Notes under the pieces: generated by a model
What the model saw: the letters and a program-made list of their open reading frames with translations, nothing else
The model's database searches: none
Told to the model about the DNA's origin: nothing
Shown here: positions 42,113-55,917 of the stretch, in pieces
How the letters are laid out: every line of letters begins with the position of its first letter
How positions within the stretch are numbered: position 1 is the first letter of the stretch
Source of the DNA: Brachyhypopomus gauderio
Taxonomy: Eukaryota; Chordata; Actinopteri; Gymnotiformes; Hypopomidae
Assembly: GCF_052324685.1 (NCBI RefSeq)
Contig: NW_027507068.1
Span: forward strand, 94,284 to 158,283
DNA: 64,000 nucleotides
Reading direction: 5' to 3'
Translations under genes and position numbers: made by a program

Positions 42113-45100
42113 ATGGCACCTACACAAAGTGCGTGTCCGATATGTGCAGTTATTTACTGCAACTTATCACAGCACCTCCGGGTGTGTCACAAGGTGACAA
42201 ATAAAGATGAAATGACGCTACTGCTGCAGCTCTCCAGTGGGAGGTAAGTGAATAATTAGCATGTTAGCATGTTATTAGTGTGTTATTAGCATGTTAGTAT
42301 TGTATTAGCATGTTAGTGGGTTAGCAAGGTATTAGCATGCTAGCATATTGTTAGCATATTAGCATGTTGTTAGCATGTTACCATGTTAGCAATTAGCATG
42401 TAACTAATGTAATTAGCATGCAATAAACATGCATTGAGCTAATAATGCTTATGTAATTAGCATGTTTTGCATCTTTTTGTGTAAAATTTTTTGCAGAGTG
42501 AAAGGCATTTTCGATTGCAAGGTGCCGGACTGCAACTCCTCACACATCAAGCGCTTGGATAAGCACTACAATAAAATGCACCAGGATGTGTTGGTATGTT
42601 TAAAACCATCTGTTGTGTAGGACTGCATATTAGCTTATTAATATACGCATATTGCAATTTTTTCCCTTGTGTTTATTTTTTAGATTGGGGACCTTGCCAA
42701 ATTTACAAAGTTGTCGAAGGAGGAGTACATTTTAAGAAGCCTGGCCTCATTAAGGGCGAATGTTCCTAGGCCCCCGCTTGTTTCAACGCTGGATGGGGGT
42801 TACAGCCCACTTCCAGCATATTTATTACAAGGGTCTTTCACTGACATGTCCAGTGAATTGGACGAGGCCCCGGTCCCTTTTGAGCCAGAGCACATCGGTG
42901 AACCAGAGGCATGCTCCACCCCAGTTGCTGCGACATCCGTCCCTGGGCCCTCCACCTCTGTTGCTGTACACTCCACGGCAGACCCTGCGCCTTCCACCTC
43001 AGTGCCTAGGCCCTCATCCACCACCAAATGTGATGCTCGCTCATCCTGTAAGTTATCAAATCTGGAGGTACAAAGGTTAAAGAAGGCACTTGCGGAAGCT
43101 AGCCCCGGAGAAAAGTGTCAGAGGCCAAGCTGCAGGGCAAACTTTGAAAGGTTGGTGGACCTGGAGAAAGCCTTCAGGAATACACAGTCCCCCATACGGT
43201 CCAAACACAGCCTCAGCTCTCCGATTTCGAAAGAAATCCACCCTAACATCAGTAAGTAGTGTCATAAAGGTTGAGAGTTTGACCAAATTTTTTATGTATG
43301 ATTCACTAATTATGCTTAATATGTCTTCCCTAGGGCGCATTGTTAAGGAATTTACAATTGTAAATTCTGGTGCAAACCTGGAGGGGCGAAAAAAGGAGAA
43401 CGCCATCTCGGCGGAAAATCACATTTTCCGTTTTGTCAACTTTAGTATGCGTGACATGCCAGAAAAGAAGGGGACATTCTCTTTCTTGCGAAACGGGGAT
43501 AATTTTGGAGTAAGTAACGCATGTCATAGTGAAAGTTAACATGCATACGAATGAGCAAATGTCTGCATATTAATAAGCTAATATCTGCATACTAATGAGG
43601 TGATATCAGCATACTAATGAGCGAATACCCGCATATTGATGCGGCAATATCCGCATATTAATAAGCTAATATCCGCATACTAATGAGGAAATATCCGCAT
43701 ACTAAATAACTAATACCCGCATATTAATGGACTAATGCATAACAATGAGGAATTTTGCAAATATAACAAATTTGTTGTATTTGCAGATACATGACTCACC
43801 TGAAGGGGAAGGGGCTGGCGGTCACCACTGTCAGAAATATCTTCCTTACCCTTCGCAAGTTCATTAAATATTTACATTGCCTTCCTATAATGGATGCAAG
43901 GATTACAAAAAATGACATAGCTTGGTTGAACTTAGAAGTAAGCAAGCGACTCACAGGCCTGAAAAAAGAAGTAACAGTTCACCGACAAAAAGTGAAGAAA
44001 CGCCTCAGCAGTAAGTGTAGAATAGCTCCATTAATGATGTGCATATTAATGAGGTGGTCTATGCATATTCATGCGTTGATATGCGCATATTAATGAGCCA
44101 GTGCATAATGTGTTTCAGAAAACAAAATCAGCAAAGAAGAAATCAGGTCCTTTCGAAAAAATGCCAGGAAGCTGATTCCTCTAAAACTGGGTAAGTCATT
44201 TGTTTGTGCATGCTAATGTATTTTGCTAATGTAACAATAATGCTAACGTTATGAATTTTGTGTCAATTTAGACCGTCTTGAGAAATACCCGAATACCATG
44301 ACAGCGGCCCAATTCATAGGCCTGCTATCAGGTTATCTTATCCTGAGTTAGGGGTAGGGTTCATATCATGAAAGTGGCATTTTTCCATAGACATATGATG
44401 AAGATGCCTGATATTATATACATGTCCCTGACCCTAACCTTTTCCCATAGGTTTTAGCATGGACGTGTCCATAATATATTATCAAAGTGTCTTGAATTAG
44501 GGGGCAGTGTTGAGCAATTTTCTTGGACGTTTTGCTAATATGCCTTAGTTTTTTCCTGATGCCAACTGTATGATACGATTATGTTTTTTCCCTAGGGTTA
44601 GGGTTAGGGTCACGCTTAAGTTTGCGTGACCAGACAAATATACCTGGATGAATCGGTTCATTACCCTCGCGAAGGATTTGCCTGGGGGTGGATCACCGTT
44701 CTTCTTCAACAGGAATGGAGGGCAGTGCAAAAAAACTATTAGTCCATTTCAGGATGGAGTGGACACGCTTGGGTTTTGGAGGATGCCAGTTTTAAGGCTT
44801 TCAGGACAGCAATGGTGTGCCACGTAAGTATTATCCATATGTAATTACCATGGTATGAATATGTAATGAGGATGTTACGCCTATGTAATGAGCATATTAT
44901 GCATATGTAATTTGCATGTTTTTCCCATTTTCAGATCAAAAACATGCCTCCTGAACAAAAAAGAAAAATACAACGTGCCATGTGCCACTCAGATGTGGTG
45001 AGCTCTAAATTCTACGTGCCTCTTAGCACAGTGGCAGAGGCTGTTGAGATAAGAGAGCTCCAGTCACAAGCCCTAGAAGAGAGCCCAGCAATGGGCGAGA

Positions 45101-45315
45101 GGCCAGAGCCTGCCAGGGAGAGCCCATCATCCTCCAGTCAGGTTGTGGCCAAAAAACGGTCAGCAAAGAGAAAAATTCGGTTCATTGACAGTAGTGAGGA
45201 GGAGGAGGATAAAATACAGGAATATAATCCAAGAAACTACTCTCCCAAATCTATAAACTTTTCACATCATGACACCATTTCACTACCAATAGACAAATGG
45301 ACTTCAGACCTTTAG
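42113..45315 (+). pseudogene. Gene A, unit 4
   Basis: Same exons and lesions as unit 1 at offset 41413. Catalytic His is at 44986-44988 and Tyr at 45013-45015. Confidence 0.68.
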
Positions 45316-45691
45316 GCTCAAACCTTTAAAATATCATCAAATTCTAACATACAGCTAATTCAATATAAAATATTACACAGAACACACATCACTATCGAGA
45401 AAATGCATCGGATGGGCTTCACTGACTCCAACACTTGTACACACTGCCCCATGGTAACAGACAATCATCTTCACGCATTCTGGAACTGCCCCCCCTCTGT
45501 TTTGGTCGGAGGTCTTGGGAGAGCTGTCCAAGATCCTCCGCATCCCAATTTCTCCCACCTTAGCTCTGCTTGGTGACCTTTCCTCTCTACCAATGCCTAA
45601 ACATCTGCAAACATTCATCCTCATTTCTATAACAGTGGCTAAAAAGATTATTTTACTTAACTGGAAAGACAGAACATTATCAATAATATAG
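45247..45691 (+). mobile_element. LINE ORF2 fragment, unit 4
   Basis: Copy of 3834-4278. Confidence 0.75.
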
Positions 45692-46815
45692 TGCTGCATC
45701 AAGGCACCTCAGTGGGAAGTCTGTGGGAAGGAAAAAGTGTGGCAGAAAACGCTGCACGAGAGGAGGTGAGCGGACCCTGAGGAACATTGTGGAGAAGGGC
45801 AGATTCCAGACCTTGGGGGACTGCGGAAGCAGTGGACTGAGTCTGGAGTAGAAACATCCAGAGCCACCGTGCACAGGCGTGTGCAGGAAATGGGCTACAG
45901 GTGCCGCATTCTCCAGGTCAAGCCACTTTTGAACCAGAAACAGCGCCAGAATCGCCTGGCCTGGGCTACAGAGAAGCAGAACTGCAAATTTTGCATGTCA
46001 TTTGGAAATCAAGGTGCCAGAGTCTGGAGGAAGACTGGGGAGAAGGAAATGCCAAAATGCCTGAAGTCCAGTGTCAAGTACCCACAGTCAGTGATGGTCT
46101 GGGGTGCCATGTCAGCTGCTGGTGTTGATCCACTGTTTTATCAAGGGCAGGGTCAATGCAGCTAGCTATGAGGAGATTTTGGAGCGCTTCATGCTTCCTT
46201 CTGCTGAAAAGCTTTATGAAGATGAAGATTTCATTTTTCAGCACGACCTGGCACATGCTCCCAGTGCCAAAACTATTGGTAAATGGTTAACTGACCATGG
46301 TATTACTGTGCTCAATTGGCCTGCCAACTCTCCTGACCTGAACCCCATAAAGAATCTGTGGGATATTGTGAAGAGAAAGCGGAGAGATGCAAGACCCAAC
46401 ACTCTAGATGAGCTTAAAGCCGCTATCTAAGCATCCTGGGTCTCCATAACACCTCAGCAGTGCCACAGGCTGATTGCCTCCATGCCACGCCGCATTGACG
46501 CAGTCATTTCTGCAAAAGGATTCCCAAACAAGTATTGAGTGCATAACTGAACATAATTATTTGAAGGTTGACTTTTTTGTATTAAAAACACTTTTCTTTT
46601 ATTAGTCGGATGAAATTTGCTAATTTTTTTTGGTTGGGATTTTTGTTTTTTTTTTTACTTTTTTGCCAAAATCATCAATATTAAACCAATAAAAGGCTTG
46701 AACTACTTCAGTTGTGTGTAATGAATCTAAAACATAAGTCTAATATTTATCAGTACATTACATAAAATAATGAACTATCACAATATGCTAATTTTTTTTT
46801 AGAAGGACCTGTATA
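45692..46815 (+). mobile_element. Tc1/mariner remnant, unit 4
   Basis: Copy of 4279-5402. Confidence 0.9.
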
Positions 46816-47641
46816 ATATTTATAATATTTCTGAGATTATTTTGTGGCATTTCCTGTCTATGTAGCAGTGCAAATTAATATATGTAAATATAATATATAT
46901 AAATATAATATATATATATATATATTTCATAAAAGCCAAATCGCAGAAATAACATACATACAATGGCTATATTTGATTGTCTAAATATCTAGATACGGAT
47001 AGAATATATATATCATTTGTACTGATCGATTTTGTTTTTTACCTAATTTTAGATTACACTTGGACAGTATAAAAACTTCTAAATTTTAACCCAGAGACTG
47101 ACTGACTATTCAACCATTCATACATCTATTCATCCATCAGATATAAAGATATGGAAGTACAAGAGTATCGGTATGCGTGTCATTAGCACATTTTGTCATT
47201 AGTGTATTTATTACTGGGTGGTGTGTGTGTGTGTAAAAGTATTGCAGCAGCGGTTTTATTACCCGTGTTATATCTGTAAATCGTGCATATGCTCACACTA
47301 ACATGATGTGCAAGTATGTTACATTACAAAAATATAGGTACACAGATTGACTGGTTTGTAGCGAGGTGGATTCAAAATTTGTTTACTCTGCAGCACGATT
47401 CTGTGAATTTGCCATCGCACTACACGTACCGCAAATGCATTGCAGCAGCACGTACGCCTACTACAAATACGTTTATTCTTTAGCGCGAAGATTAATTTCA
47501 AATCTTTAACGTGACTCAATCCAAAGGATTCATTCCTATTCAGCATAAGAATAATTACCTTCACGCTATAAAGAAAGATAGATTCATGGGTTGTAACTTT
47601 TGAATTGCTTCTTGAAGCTGTGTCAAAAGTGCTATACAGAT

Positions 47642-47984
47642 TGTCACGGTGACAGCTCCGGACCCTTCCCTGTGGGCGTGCTGCTATGTTGTTTGCGTGT
47701 TATGTCCATGTTTGTTCTTCCGTGGGCGTGGGTCATCTGTGAGCGTGTTCGTGATATCACCTGTACCTTGTCTCGAGGTCACGTGGGTCTGTGTAAATTA
47801 CCTATTTAATGTGCGTTTGCGCAGTGTCTTGTGCTCGTCTTTGTCTAAAGTTCATGCCTGTGTAAGCTTCCGCGTCAGCGTGCTTGCACCGTCTGTGCTG
47901 GGCTTTGTTTTTGTGTATTAAACGTTTTATGTGCATCGCAAGACGCTCGTCGTGTCTCCTCCTTCCTCCCGCATGCCAGCGTCA
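47642..47984 (+). mobile_element. Solo LTR, unit 4
   Basis: Copy of 6229-6571. Confidence 0.75.
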
Positions 47985-49282
47985 CAGATGAGCTGGCCAA
48001 GCTGGTTTTCCTTGGAAAGGACAGTGGGGGTCAGCGCTTCAAAGTAAGCATAAAATACGTATGAAACACATATAAAATGGGCTAGTCATTGTCTGGTTTG
48101 CCTTGCAAAAATCCTCATACTTTTTGCCATATTATTGCTTGACCTGCTGCCTCAGTGCTCATACTATTTTATTATTTACAACATTCCTTGTTAATTGTTA
48201 GAATTAGTACCTATTATATATTTTTATACATTTTGGGATTTTGTCATGTAAAAAATCATAAAATCTATATTTTTTCCGCCGATCAAACTCCGCAGACAAC
48301 CGGTGAAAAAGTGAAGACCCCCAAATTATTTTTCCCCATTAATATCTTATAAAAACCCATGAAAGAGTGAATTCGCAAAAGCTGAAGCGCGAAGTGGCAC
48401 GGGATCACTGTAACAATACAAAAAATAAAGTATGAACTAACCTACAACAGAGTGCAAAATAAATATTAAATTAAGAGCAACATTAAGATAATAACTACAT
48501 TCAGAAGAAAATATCAACTTAATTGTGCATTCAAAAAGAAAATGTGAGTGAGTGACCGTGCAAACTTGAATCACGTCCTTAGCAACAGTTTTCTGGGTGA
48601 CAGTACGTTGAACGAATCAGAATGAACGAGAGCCCTCAGTTCAGTGAACGAATCACTGAGCATGCGCTGTTCCCTCGCAATGGATGTCTTCGCGGGTGAT
48701 TCAGTGATTCATGGACCACACAGCAGTTCCTCAGCCAGCCTGCACGGTCGCTGCTGAGCTCAACTACTGAACTGAAAAAGGAACAAGCAGCTGAGGAAGT
48801 GATTCAATTCAGTTTGTTCACTCAAATGATTCCTTCATTTGAAGAATTGTTCACGAATGACACAACACTACTCAGAGTGCTATTAAGTTAGGTAGGGGGA
48901 GTGCCTTTGGTAGAAGCTTTGCTGTCTGCTTAACTTTGGCAAAGATGAGGTGGCAGTCTGCCATAGGTGTGCAACCCCATGATTGCCAAAGCAGTAGAAG
49001 CTTGGTATCCTCCTGAAAATTGTACGGAAGCTCTCCACTGTCTTGGACTTCAACCCAAGGCCACCCGGGGAGTTGCGTAATGCACGTGACATCCTTGGCC
49101 CTTGGTGTCAATCACCTGGCAACGGGTGGTTGGGGCACAGGCTCTGGAGGCCCTATTCGGGGTTTCTATGACCTAGCTCCAGTAGCATGCTGGAGTATGC
49201 CCTCCTCATTTGGGGGCCCACAAGCTGCCTGGAAACCTGGCGGTGTTAACAGATGGCATGCTTGTGGTTTCTGTATGTCTAT

Positions 49283-50225
49283 CAGGGTGTCTGCACATTT
49301 TTAAATCTCAAATTCAATGACTTTTAAGACCTTTTTAATACCTCTCACAAAAAATAAATAATACCAGGGTTGCCAACTTTTCAAGATCGCTTGGAGTGAG
49401 ATTTGAACCTGGAGGGGGTGGCGAGTGTAAATTGTTGGGGGGGGTGGCGACCGTAAGTTGTTGACGGGGGTGCACGACCTCGCGAAGCGACAGCACGCGG
49501 GGAGCTCGCGCAGGGCCGCACAGTAATTGCCACCGCGATTACGTCATTGTCAGTACGCGGAACCTCATGTATAAACCAAGCTTGATGCGGCTAAGGGATT
49601 ACGGCACATGCAGCGCCGTGCGCAGTGCCCTAGTGCCTGTACATTTACATTGTAATGGTCCAATGAAGGTCATTTAAAAACCAGGACATTTCCTCACTTT
49701 TTTTTTTTCCAAAACCGGGACAAGACGTGAAATACGTCCCGGGAAATACGGACGTTTGGTCGCCCTACACAGTAGACAAATCATTTTTGGCACTTACAGC
49801 TAAACTGCAAGATACATCGCGCCTCATACGAATCACTGGAAGGTTTCAGCTAGCCACAATATTTTTCATCCTCCAGCCACTTCACTGAATGGACATTTAC
49901 CCATGTCTGCATCGGAGCCTTGTATTGTTGTTCCCGCCGCAGGCCTCAAATAAGAAAAGCAGCTTGCTGGCAGCTAAAGCATCGTCTGATGTTTCCACCT
50001 GTTAGGTGACGTACTACTGCCATTAGGCGGAGTATACGGCCGTTGCGGAAATGATAATTATTGTGGGATATAGATTGGTAAAATAAAACAGAAAAACTGA
50101 GCAACACACTTATTTAATGTCTCCCCCCCTAAAATTCCAGACATTTTAAGACATTTTTAGACCTTGAATATGTAAAACTAAATTTAAGACATTTTAAGAC
50201 TTTTTAAGGACCCGCGGGTACCCTG
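49283..50225. mobile_element. hAT-like element with nested repeat, unit 4
   Basis: Copy of 7870-8812; the inner element is at 49365-49768. Confidence 0.65.
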
Positions 50226-50302
50226 GTCTATGTCTATTGTATGTATGTCTGTCTATATCTGTTTGAGTATGACTATTGACATGTTTCCTTTCTCTTTTTC
50301 AG

Positions 50303-52667
50303 ATATTTCACCATGGAAGCCTGTCTTCTCTGCTATAAAGGCTTCGCCAATTTAAGCCAGCACCTCAGATTAAGTCATAATGTTAGAAATATCATGGAGC
50401 GGTCCCTCTTGCTCAAACTAGTGTCAGGGAGGGTAGATATTAGAAAAGAAAAATGCTGCCTACCAGGCTGTGGTCAGTCCACATCTAGATTGGACAGACA
50501 CCTGAAGTCACACAGGGAGCCGTCAAGCACCCGTAGAGCAGTCATTATACAGGAGGTCAAAAGAAATGTCGTGCTCAGACAAGTTGCCCTCGTGTCCGAT
50601 TTAGACCTGAGGGAGAAAGAGGAGGAAGTGACCAGACTGGGTCATGTGGCAGAGGATGCCCCATGCTCTGAGGAGGAGGAGGAGGAGGAGGAGGCGGCGG
50701 CGGGGGCAGAATGCTCCAACTGCAACACTAAAAAAAACAGAAATCAAAAACCTGAAAGATGTTGGCTGTAACAACAGAGCTCCAGCTGCTGAGGCGCAAA
50801 AAACCACCTTTTGCACAGGCGCCTCAAAAAGAAGTCTGTGCAGGCACACAGAGGGTTAAAGAGGGTTAGGGTGACGGCCCAAACCAAGCATAGTGTAAGC
50901 TGTCATAGAGCATTTAAAGTTAACGTGACTGCTCTGGTGTGTATAAAGTATAATGTATTTTTCTTACAATCTGAACCTTAAGAAAAAGCAGCTGTGCAGG
51001 AGGCAGAGGCAGGGGCGGAGCAAGAGCAGGAGCTGGAGCAGCCTGCCCCCCCAAGAACCTCAATTTCCTGATCATGTGCCTCAGCTCAGTAAGTGCATTC
51101 AGGTGTGCTTTGGCTGAATTTTTTAAAGTACGTTTCCTTTGGTGGAAAATAAGTAATTCCTCATATCTCTTACGCTTTTAGATGAACTGCTGGAAGACTA
51201 CCAGCACCACCAAGAGGGGTCTGACCCTTCATACAGACTACAAAATAATGTCAAGAGTAAGATATATCGCATAAAGCGGTTTATTGCTTACATGGCTGTG
51301 GGCCACAGCCACCTCCAGGAGTTCACCTTCTTGGACAACGTCACAAGGATTAGTGAGTATGGGACTATTCTTTACTCTAAAATTTTGTTTTAATGTTTAG
51401 ATGTTTTGTGACTCATATGTACGTTTTCATGTTTTGCAGATGGGTCAAAAGCCTAATGGGGAGAAGGTGGTGGCTAGCACACTATAGCCCATAAATTGGG
51501 CTACATTTTTAATACTTATAAGACACGCCACCCCCCACCTGCCGCCTGAAGCCCGTTTCCCTGATCAATATAACTAGGGAAATAAAGGGCATCATAAAAA
51601 ACAAAGGCGATCCGTGGTAATACATGAAATTTAAGTAAAGGAGTGCAAAGATGGACACGCCATCTCCAAAGAGACGCTCCTGCAGTGTCGGGTAAAAGCC
51701 AAGCAGCAGATCCCTGAAATATTGAGTGAGTCCTGCATCATACCTCACTTTAATAACATTTTTTCTGCTGCACTTTACATCAGTCGATGTGTCTCATTCT
51801 TGTGTTTTTATTTGTCAACACAGAGACCCTGGAGACCAAGCGATCTATAAAGCTTCAACGGTCATTTTACGGGTATGTAACGGCTTACCTGTCGTCTATA
51901 TACGGCCACCGGACTGGGGTCTACCAGAACCTGCAGGTGGAGGAAGTGATGAGAGCCAAACACAGTCCAGAGTTGGACGTGTACCTCATCAATGTGAGCG
52001 CACGTTCAGTTCATAACATTGTGTTTTATACATACAGCATGGCAAAATGTGTCATTTCTTGTGTGTTTTGTCCTTTTGTCTTTCTAAACAGGTGGAGTCT
52101 CATAAAACAAATGAGACCTTTGGTGTGGCCCAGCTCCTCCTCACTGGGGAGGAGTACGGATGGCTTCGGGCTTATGTGCAAATTAGAAAAGGGCTGACTG
52201 GGGGCAAAATATCTAAATTTCTATTCTCTATTTCAACCCCAAATACATGGAGCAAATGAAGCTCCCAGGCAAACCCAAGTTCACAGATTTAAGAAGCTCC
52301 ATTGCCACCCATGTAAGTGTTTTTTTATAACAGAGGTGACTTGTCACTAACAATTATGTATTTTCCCAGTGGTCTGATTTTGTTTCCCTTCACAGGCAAG
52401 AAACGAACTGGACCCTAAACAAAGGGAAATGATGTCACACTTTATGTGCCACAATACGGCCACCGCAAATAAGTTTTACGCCCTCAATTTAAATCCAGCC
52501 TGGTCAAACCTCCTCAGAGCTACCAGAAGCCCCAGCTTCTACAAACAAGAGAAAGAACAAAAGAAAACACCTGCGACCTTCTAAAAGACTTGCGCTGGAG
52601 TCATCCGAGGAAGAAATGGAAGTTCCTTTTCAAGAAAGTGGTACTTCCTTTGAAGAGATATGCACTC

Positions 52668-52716
<49 letters not shown>

Positions 52717-52900
52717 ATGTGCATGTATGTATTTGTGTTTTTTTCAGGACATTGAGGAGGATGAGGAGCAGGGGGACAAAGAAAAGAGCACATCACAATG
52801 TAAGACTTACAAGCTCACCAAGGCTTGTTTTGAGCAGACTTTCGCCACTCAAATTGAGAAAAGCATCCCCCAAAAGAATTGGAATACTTCATATGATTAA
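50303..52900 (+). pseudogene. Gene B, unit 4
   Basis: Same exons and lesions as unit 1, 2 bp longer through (CA)21. Confidence 0.68.
52670..52711 (+). repeat. (CA)21 microsatellite, unit 4
   Basis: Third allele of the CA tract. Confidence 0.97.
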
Positions 52901-53063
52901 TCAAAGGGACAAAAATGTAAGAACCCACAAAGCTGTTAAACGGTTATATAAAAAAGTGTTAATGTAGTGTTAAGTAGTATTTGAACTTGTTCATGTTTGT
53001 TTGTTTTAGCTTTTTAATGATAGTGTTGTGTTTATAGAGTTCAATTTTTCTAGTGTATATATA

Positions 53064-53253
53064 TTTAAATTAGTGCTGTCAATTACAGGTGCCGCGATTA
53101 AAAGTACTCACCAGGATTTAGCTCAAGCTTGCTAGATTTTCTAATTAGCAATCCAGGTAAAATTAGTGGAATCAACACAATCCAGGAAGCCTGAGCAAAA
53201 TCCTGGTGAGGACTTTTAATTGCAGCACCTGGAATTGACAGCACTAATTTAAA
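53064..53253. mobile_element. Foldback element, unit 4
   Basis: Copy of 11649-11838. Confidence 0.8.
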
Positions 53254-53808
53254 TTGTTCTTGTTTCTACCGTCTTATCATATCCATAGTGTTCTATTTTG
53301 CTAGTATGTATACATTTAAATTGTTCTTGTTATTTTAATTTTGCATATTCAGTGTTTGTTCAACATATTTTAATCATGCTTTTTCATAATTCCATTTGTA
53401 TTTTAAATTTTTAATAAGATATTTTGTTTCACAATATGTTATATGTTGTTCCTTCTCCTTAAACCTTAATTTAAACCTCCTTTAGTTAAACCTCTTTAAT
53501 TAAACATAAAATAAAACAAAATCAAATCACAAAACATCCCACTTGCAATCTATTTGACTGATTGCAATAGATTGGAAGTGGGACGTAGGAAAATAAATAT
53601 AATTAATAATATTATATAATATAATAATAATAAATATATTTTATGCTATGTAACCTTTAGTGTCACGCACCGTTATTATAATAAACTTAGGACTACGCCA
53701 CCGTCAACTAGAGGAAAACCAATCAGTAACGTTTCACCCGCGCTATATTACTGCTGGCGAAAATAAAATTGTTAAAACTGCAGAGGCTGAGATGCAAATC
53801 ATTTATTG

Positions 53809-54385
53809 TGTCAGAATGGCGGATTTAGGAGACTAAATCCCCTGTGGATTTTTTATGGTAGTGGACCCAAACGCCTTGTCCATGCAGTAAGCAATATTAC
53901 AAGCGTGAGAAACCAAAACCAAGTCGCGCTGAATATTCAGAGAAGATGACGAGGGAGAACTGAAAGTAATCGCGGAAATACTCAATGTGTGTAACAGGAG
54001 AGAACAGAAAGCAATCACGGCAATAACTGACGTGGAAGACACAGGAGAACAGAAATAGTCACGGAATGAAAACCAAAACCAAACAGATAGGAAGAAAGAC
54101 AGCAGGAGGAAAACTTGAGAGAGGCCAGGGAGCGGCGCAGGAGGTAAGTACTCGAAGTGACAGTATAACAAACAAAAAATCTTAAACAAGAAAGAGGCCG
54201 GGTGGCGAGACACCTTGTAGAGACAACAGAGAAAAGGGCTGAAGGTTGGCCATCCTTATAAACCCAGGACAACAGGTGCAGGCCATCACCGCTGATTAGC
54301 CTGAGGTCTGGCTCTTGGGCTCCTCCTGGTGGCGACTGGAGGACCCGCCCTGGGGCCAGCCCTGACAGAGCCCCCCCTCTAGGCC
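53809..54385 (-). mobile_element. 3' LTR with polypurine tract, unit 4
   Basis: Copy of 12394-12970; LTR proper 53809-54367. Confidence 0.6.
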
Positions 54386-54389
54386 CGAG

Positions 54390-54551
54390 ACATTTACATT
54401 TACGGCATTTAGCAGACGCTCTTATCCAGAGCGACTTACAAACTGCTTTGCTTCTGATCACAGAATACATCCTAGGAAATAGTACAGATAGGCCAGAATT
54501 CAAGACACCATTGAGTCAGACTACTACTAAACTACAGGAGTCAGTATCATT
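54390..54551. repeat. Otophysan-type repeat, unit 4
   Basis: Copy of 12975-13136. Confidence 0.7.
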
Positions 54552-54559
54552 ACCTAGTG

Positions 54560-54803
54560 GAGTGGTTCCCAAACTTTTTCTGCCGTGACCCCCTTTAGTA
54601 GATAAGAATATTTTTATTCTCCACTGCCACCTATCGTTTCGGAGAACACTGCAGTGAAGCTCGCGCAAGTAAACGCTTCGTGCAGGGTCGCGCGATGTGG
54701 GCGGAGTCACGCGCTACGGTCACTCGCGAAAGTATAAACCAGGCTTTACTTCCAAGCTCCGCGCCCAACCTAGGGGGCGCGCCCCCCACTTTGGGAACCA
54801 CTG
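54560..54803. mobile_element. hAT MITE, unit 4
   Basis: Copy of 13145-13388. Confidence 0.88.
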
Positions 54804-55917
54804 ACCTAGTGTTTGCAAGTTAGGCATTTGCCAAGAAGCACAAATAACCATAAACAGATTGTTTGCAGAGACCCCGCAAACAATCTCCTTGCCTTGTTTG
54901 AATAAGACAAAGGAAGATTCCCAGGCTTCTACCATAAGTAGCAATTAAAAATAAATGTTAGTACTCCGTGTCAGTCACATCCAGTCTACTGTTGCTCCTC
55001 TCCTGATCAGAACACCAATCATACACATCTGTTATTATTCTTAACCAATTGTGTTAAGACATGTTCTTTATTCTGTATTTAACTACATGCATTATCATTA
55101 CACTGGAACTCTTTCCTGACACCTGGCCAGCACTGGATCACTGAGGGTAGAACAAAATTCTAATCCTGTTTATGAACCCTTATGAACAGTCTAGAGATGA
55201 TTCCATTAAGACATGGGGGTCTAAGCTTTGTTATGTTAAACCGAATACAGGGGACAACCCCAAAACTTGGTTGTTTTGCTGTGGTGCATAACTAACCCTA
55301 ACCACGAGTTCAGGTGGTTCACCTCTTTCCTTGAATTGTCCAAGAATTTAAAAGGAGGTGGATCACGTTTTCTGTAACTTGGCTAGAGTACAGGTGGCTC
55401 CTGACACTTCAAGTTTGGGATGGACAAGAATGGGATATGGAGGCAGTTATGATTTTATAATAATTTATAAAATTTAATATATAATTTATATAAGCTTCTG
55501 CACGTCGATGGTGGGGCAGGGGTAGAGTCTTGGACCCCCACCCCAAAGTTGCTCCATCGGGTTAGGGTTTATATTTTTAAAAAGTCTTACACTAGTTTTT
55601 CACTATTGTCAAAGTGGTATGAATGGGTTTCAATGGGCGGGGCTCCTTGACTATTGCGCCCCCTGGTGGAGCTCCAACTCGGGGGTATATCTAGGGCCCT
55701 GGGGGGGGGGGGGGGGGTAGGATGACGAGGGTTTGCTCTGCGGGGGTATGGTGCACCCCCTTGGGGCAGGGGTAGAGTCTGGGACCCCCACCCTAAAGTA
55801 TCCATCTCAGGTTAGGGTCCATATTATCAAGGGGTTTTACACTAGTGTCAAAGTGGTATCAATAAGATTCAATTACTTTTATATTAGTCTGGTTAGTAAA
55901 ATATTCTTTTTCAGGAT

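Larger units (their letters stand above)
41414..55218 (+). repeat. Array unit 4 (complete)
   Basis: 13805 bp with (CA)21 at 52670-52711. Offset from unit 1 is 41413 before and 41415 after the CA tract. Confidence 0.95.
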
